Source: Halovenus marina
GTDB lineage: Archaea > Halobacteriota > Halobacteria > Halobacteriales > Haloarculaceae
Assembly (NCBI RefSeq): GCF_051414115.1
Contig: NZ_JBLKNZ010000001.1
Location: 1,922,001 to 1,986,000, forward strand
DNA length: 64,000 bases
Direction of reading: 5' to 3'
The first letter of the stretch is position 1. Every line of letters starts with the position of its first letter. The notes under the pieces were generated by a model. The model did no database searches, was not told where the DNA came from, and was given only the letters and a program-made list of their open reading frames with translations. A program made the translations under genes and the position numbers. Of this stretch, positions 60,440-64,000 are shown in pieces.

Positions 60440-63064
60440 TCAGAGGATGTAGAACAGCGGGAAGAGGAACAACCACACGATGTCGACGAAGTGCCAGTAC
60501 AGACCGAAGTACTCGATGGTGTGGGATTCCTCCTCGCCCATATACGCGCCCTTGTAGGCCCTGGCGATCAGGAACAGCAAGATCATCATCCCGACGATGA
60601 CGTGTGCCGCGTGCAACCCGGTCGTCAGGTAGTACGTCGACCCCATCGGGTCCGATGCGAGTGTCCAGCCCTGGTTGAAGTACAGGTCGTGCCACTCGAT
60701 GGCCTTGTTGACGAGGAAGGCACCGGCTCCCGCCAGCGTGAGGCCGAGGAATCCGAGCGTCGCCAGCTTGTTCTGCCGCTTCGCGTACACCAGCGCGAGT
60801 ACGATTGTGAAGCTACTCGCGAGTAGCAAGTAGGTGTTCATCAACCCAGGCCACACTGGTTTGTGCGTGTACGCCGCCGCCTTGAACCAGCCCTGCCAGC
60901 CGTACTGCAGGCGCATGAACATGTACGAGCCGATAAAGGCACCGAACAGGATGATATCAGATCCGATGAATGTCCACATCCCGAGTTTGGTGTTCGTGAG
61001 CGACTCGAAGGGCCACTGCTCGGAGAGGGTTGGCTTTGGCACCTCGAAGGACTCCCACCCGAAGCCGACGAGCGTGTAGGCACCGAAGTAGGTACCGGCC
61101 ATCGTCACCCAGAAGTAGATTCCAGCGTTGAGGAATCCGTCTGGGACCCCGAGACTGAGGTGGAATGGGAGCGCGAGCAACACCAGCAGGGGCATCGAGG
61201 CTGCCATGAAGACGCCGTGGAGTGGGCTGAACCCATCATGTCTCGCGCCGACGATCCCCAACGAGGCAACGAATGCCGGAATTGCGAAGATGAACGGCCA
61301 GACGAAATATTCCGTCGGGATACCGGAGAGCCCGATCGCGGTCGCGAGCGTTGCCACGCTCAGAAGCATCGGCCACCAACTCGCGTGGTCGGCGTGGACT
61401 TCCTCGGCGTGCGTGACGGCCCCTCCATCAGCGGCCGTCTCGTTGACGCCACCGTCTGTCGCCTCGGAGCCGGTGAGGAAGTTCAGCTTTCCGCTCGCGA
61501 AGGAGGGTGTTCCGGGGAAGTTATCTTCTGGTGGGGGAGAGGAGAGCGCCCACTCAGAGGAGGACGTGTACGCCCACGGACTCTCGTCGACTGTCCGGTC
61601 ACTGTAGAGACTCTTGACGAGATTGTAGAACATCACGAGGAACGACGCGGCAAACAGGAACGCCCCGACTGTCGCGACGCGGTGCCACAGGGTAAAGCCC
61701 GAGTCGTAGACGAACACGCGACGTGGCGTCTCCCAGACGATGAACATCGGGAAGTACAGCATATTGAACCCAATAAACGCGGAGACAAAGTGGACCTTCC
61801 CGAGGAACTCGTTGTACATCTTCCCGGTCATCTTCGGATACCAGTAATAGACCGCACCGATCAACCCGACGGCCGCCGAAGCCATCGCGTAGTGGAAGTG
61901 GGCAGTCACCCAGTACGTCCCACGGAACGAGTAATCGAGTACAATCGCACCGAGGAAGACGCCGGTGATACCGCCGATAATGAAGATAATCAGCGCACCG
62001 AGAACGAACAGGAACGGCGTCTTCCAGCGGACACGGCCCTTGATCATCGTGTAGATGAGCGCAAAGACCATCAGGTCGAACGGTAGTGAGATCCCGATCG
62101 TCGTCACCATGAAGACCGTCTTGATTGGCAGATTGATGCTCGTCAGGAACATGTGGTGCATCCAGACGATGAAACTCTGGATTGCGACAAGCGCCATCGC
62201 AATGACGAACCACTTGCGACCGACGAGACGGCGACCGGAGAACGTCTGGACGATTTCAGCCATCGCGCCCAGTGCCGGGAAGAAGACGATATACACCTCC
62301 GGATGGCCGAAGAACCACCAGAGGTGTGTCCACAGCATCGATCCACCAGCGTCACTCGAGAAGTACGTCGTCCCGAGCAGGTGGTCCGAGGAGAGGATGA
62401 CAAGTGCTGCGAGCAACGCAGCAAACGCAAACAGCATCATCCAGACAGTCAGGAAAATCGAGAGGCTGAAAAGCGGAATATCACGGAGCCGCAGCCCCTC
62501 AGCACGCATTCGGTAGATAGTCGTAATGAAGTTTACAGACCCCAGCGTAACTGACGTGACGAACATCGTCAGTCCGAGAATCGCCGCAAGGGAGCCGACT
62601 TCCGCGACGGGCGGAATAAACGCCGGGACGTTAAGCGGTGCGTACATCGTCCAGCCGCCGGAGAAGGTTGCGCCCTGGAAAAAGGAGAGCGCAAAGGCGA
62701 TGATCGACGTCAGATACAGCCAGTAGCTCAGCGCATTCAGGCGCGGGAAGGCGAGATCCTTCGCGCCAATCTGCAGCGGAACGAAGTAATTCGCGAGCCC
62801 GAACCCGAAGGGAGACAGGAACCAGAACACCATCAGCAGACCGTGTGACGACACGATCTGATTGTAGCCCAGTCCTTCGAGAATCAGACCGCCAGATTCC
62901 CAGAGCTGGATACGGATCAGCAGTGCGAGCAATCCAGCAAAGACGAGCGTAAAGATCGACGTCAGCAGATACAGGATACCGATATCCTTGTGGTTGGTCG
63001 TGACGAGCCAGCGTTTGACCGTCGATTTCGGTGGCAGGTGGTTGCCGTCAGCGTGTTCTGCCAT
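60440..63064 (-). CDS. Heme-copper oxidase subunits I and III, fused
   Basis: An 874-residue fusion. Residues about 1-560 are subunit I with twelve helices: HGLLMVFW has the low-spin heme ligand, HPEVYIVFFP the Cu-B His with the Glu/Tyr of type A oxidases, HHMF the other Cu-B ligands, and AHFHYAMA the heme ligands. After a linker with extra helices, residues about 665-874 are subunit III. It reduces oxygen and pumps protons. Its ATG overlaps the coxB stop by one base. Subunit fusion is common in haloarchaea. Confidence 0.95.
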   Translation of the reverse strand: MAEHADGNHLPPKSTVKRWLVTTNHKDIGILYLLTSIFTLVFAGLLALLIRIQLWESGGLILEGLGYNQIVSSHGLLMVFWFLSPFGFGLANYFVPLQIGAKDLAFPRLNALSYWLYLTSIIAFALSFFQGATFSGGWTMYAPLNVPAFIPPVAEVGSLAAILGLTMFVTSVTLGSVNFITTIYRMRAEGLRLRDIPLFSLSIFLTVWMMLFAFAALLAALVILSSDHLLGTTYFSSDAGGSMLWTHLWWFFGHPEVYIVFFPALGAMAEIVQTFSGRRLVGRKWFVIAMALVAIQSFIVWMHHMFLTSINLPIKTVFMVTTIGISLPFDLMVFALIYTMIKGRVRWKTPFLFVLGALIIFIIGGITGVFLGAIVLDYSFRGTYWVTAHFHYAMASAAVGLIGAVYYWYPKMTGKMYNEFLGKVHFVSAFIGFNMLYFPMFIVWETPRRVFVYDSGFTLWHRVATVGAFLFAASFLVMFYNLVKSLYSDRTVDESPWAYTSSSEWALSSPPPEDNFPGTPSFASGKLNFLTGSEATDGGVNETAADGGAVTHAEEVHADHASWWPMLLSVATLATAIGLSGIPTEYFVWPFIFAIPAFVASLGIVGARHDGFSPLHGVFMAASMPLLVLLALPFHLSLGVPDGFLNAGIYFWVTMAGTYFGAYTLVGFGWESFEVPKPTLSEQWPFESLTNTKLGMWTFIGSDIILFGAFIGSYMFMRLQYGWQGWFKAAAYTHKPVWPGLMNTYLLLASSFTIVLALVYAKRQNKLATLGFLGLTLAGAGAFLVNKAIEWHDLYFNQGWTLASDPMGSTYYLTTGLHAAHVIVGMMILLFLIARAYKGAYMGEEESHTIEYFGLYWHFVDIVWLFLFPLFYIL

Positions 63065-63816
63065 CAGCTACCACCTCCGAGATTGTCGTACCATTCGTTG
63101 TATTCGCCCGGGTCCATCACGATCACGTCCCCAATCATGTTCGAGTGTCCTGCGCCACACAGCTCGAGACATTTCGCCTTGTACTCGGTTCCAGCCATAT
63201 CCTCGTCGGGGTGAATCCACGTCTCGGTGGTCTGGCCAGGGATCGCGTCGGCACTCGCCCCTAACTCCTGTATCCGATAGTTGTGCATCACATCTCGCGA
63301 GGTGACGTTCAGCTCGACCACCTCCCCGGCCGGGACGCGCAGTGTGGAGGTCGTTTCACCGTTCGGGTAGGTGTAATCCCAGCCGAACTGGTACCCCTGA
63401 ACGTCGATTTCGATCGCATCCTCGTGGTTCTGCGGCTCACCTTCGACGAACAGCAACAGCGAGTAGCCGTAGATGATGAGTCCCAGCACGATGATCGCGC
63501 TGAGGCCAAACGACATAAACAGTTTCTTGCCGCCGCCCTTTCCGGCCCCGGTCGGGATTTCGCCGAGCTGTGGGCGAGCAACGTCGTCATCCTGCTCTTC
63601 CGGTTCCGAAATGTCGTATCCGCCTTCCCTGTCCCCGTCTTCGGATCGGTATTTGATCGCATTATACACCGTGTAGCTGATCACGATGATGCCGACGATA
63701 GTTCCGAGTGCCATAAACACCAGAAAGAGACTATCGAACACGTCGGCGGGACTGCGGGCCGACGCTGGCATCGCGTGTCCCAGCAAAGACAGTGTCGTGT
63801 GTCCGGTACCCTGCAT
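63064..63816 (-). CDS. Cytochrome c oxidase subunit II with CuA centre
   Basis: A 250-residue protein with a short N-terminal hydrophobic segment, two membrane helices (about 28-52 and 98-124) and a cupredoxin domain. CuA ligands are His178, Cys216, Glu218, Cys220, His224 and Met227 (CLELCGAGHSNM). It accepts electrons from a soluble carrier, most likely a halocyanin here because no c-type cytochrome is seen in the window. It is the first gene of the oxidase operon. Confidence 0.95.
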   Translation of the reverse strand: MQGTGHTTLSLLGHAMPASARSPADVFDSLFLVFMALGTIVGIIVISYTVYNAIKYRSEDGDREGGYDISEPEEQDDDVARPQLGEIPTGAGKGGGKKLFMSFGLSAIIVLGLIIYGYSLLLFVEGEPQNHEDAIEIDVQGYQFGWDYTYPNGETTSTLRVPAGEVVELNVTSRDVMHNYRIQELGASADAIPGQTTETWIHPDEDMAGTEYKAKCLELCGAGHSNMIGDVIVMDPGEYNEWYDNLGGGS

Positions 63817-64000
63817 TAGTTCGCCCTTACGAGCACCGTCTCTTATGCATTTCGGAAACCCACCGCCTATCCGTGGGCGGATTTACGACCGTAGCCGTGG
63901 GTCGCTCGAATTCTGTTCCGATGGATAGAGCTGAAATTGTCGGTGGCGAGCGGTCGATACCAATTTGGGCCGCCCGGACGAGATGGGTGTATGCGACTGG
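63817..64000. other. Upstream region of the oxidase operon and window edge
   Basis: Contains a TATA-like tgcataag on the minus strand about 30 bases before coxB. An ATG at 63991 on the plus strand may begin a gene that continues beyond the window, but ten bases are not enough to judge. Confidence 0.45.

Noticed and set aside
1..64000. tRNA, rRNA, CRISPR arrays, replication origin
   Set aside because: No tRNA-like cloverleaf, rRNA block, spaced repeat array, orc1/cdc6 gene or origin repeat cluster was seen on reading the intergenic regions.
63991..64000. ATG on the plus strand at the window edge
   Set aside because: Only ten bases are visible, too few to support a gene.

Overview
The window is a 64 kb stretch of haloarchaeal (class Halobacteria) chromosome. 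The evidence is a set of archaeal information-processing genes (TFE, aIF5B-type IF-2, an RPA operon, Lhr helicase, Cdc48, the archaeal tRNA methyltransferase Trm56), very acidic proteins, high-GC codon use, halocyanins, twin-arginine lipoproteins, a Bat-type HTH regulator and the archaeal diadenylate cyclase DacZ. Many genes look leaderless: a TATA-like box lies 22-32 bases before the start codon with no room for a ribosome binding site. The genus cannot be fixed from what is visible. No rRNA, tRNA, CRISPR array, prophage or intact transposon was recognised. Most of the window is core chromosome, read on both strands in short operons.

Layout. 0-5.4 kb: an unusual helicase, a site-2 protease, an unknown membrane protein and chorismate synthase. 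5.5-10.7 kb: a redox cluster made of a three-domain halocyanin, a one-domain halocyanin, a four-cluster Fe-S protein, an NrfD/PsrC quinol anchor and a small membrane protein. 10.8-16.4 kb: Mrp carrier, fumarase, a membrane DnaJ and a MutS-like ATPase. 16.4-19 kb: an AT-rich patch with an O-methyltransferase and the AzlCD exporter. 19-26 kb: Lhr, a cysteine-rich microprotein and the rpa-rpap-rpe operon. 26-29 kb: a DsbA-like lipoprotein, Trm56, TFE and DUF2110. 29-34.5 kb: IF-2, a GT87 glycosyltransferase and Cdc48. 34.7-43.6 kb: a universal stress protein, DacZ with MscS, TatA, peroxiredoxin, two MgtE half-transporters, a VTT protein, a cation exchanger, an amino acid permease and a duplicated PhoU/RCK_C protein. 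43.8-49.5 kb: membrane proteins, a lone TrpB, a luciferase-like oxidoreductase and FolD. 49.7-56 kb: a 1006-residue Bat-like regulator, GlyA, paired small membrane proteins and a Nudix hydrolase. 56-63.8 kb: an extended CarB and an aa3-type oxidase (CoxD, fused CoxA-CoxC, CoxB).

How the genes may work together. The Fe-S/NrfD module and the halocyanins could carry electrons from menaquinol towards the CuA oxidase at the other end of the window. DacZ, MscS, cation transporters and RCK_C domains sit within 8 kb and suggest c-di-AMP-linked osmotic control. FolD and GlyA are one-carbon partners separated here by the Bat-like regulator.

The most unusual signal is a family of 84-bp near-palindromes. 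Three complete copies each begin exactly at the TGA stop codon of a gene (aroC, fumC, glyA). Partial copies also start at the TGA stops of the Bat-like gene and the second MgtE-like gene, and a looser inverted repeat follows mscS. Other points worth a look are a roughly 200-residue C-terminal extension on CarB, replaced axial copper ligands in the halocyanins, and a twin-arginine motif buried 117 residues inside the Fe-S protein.
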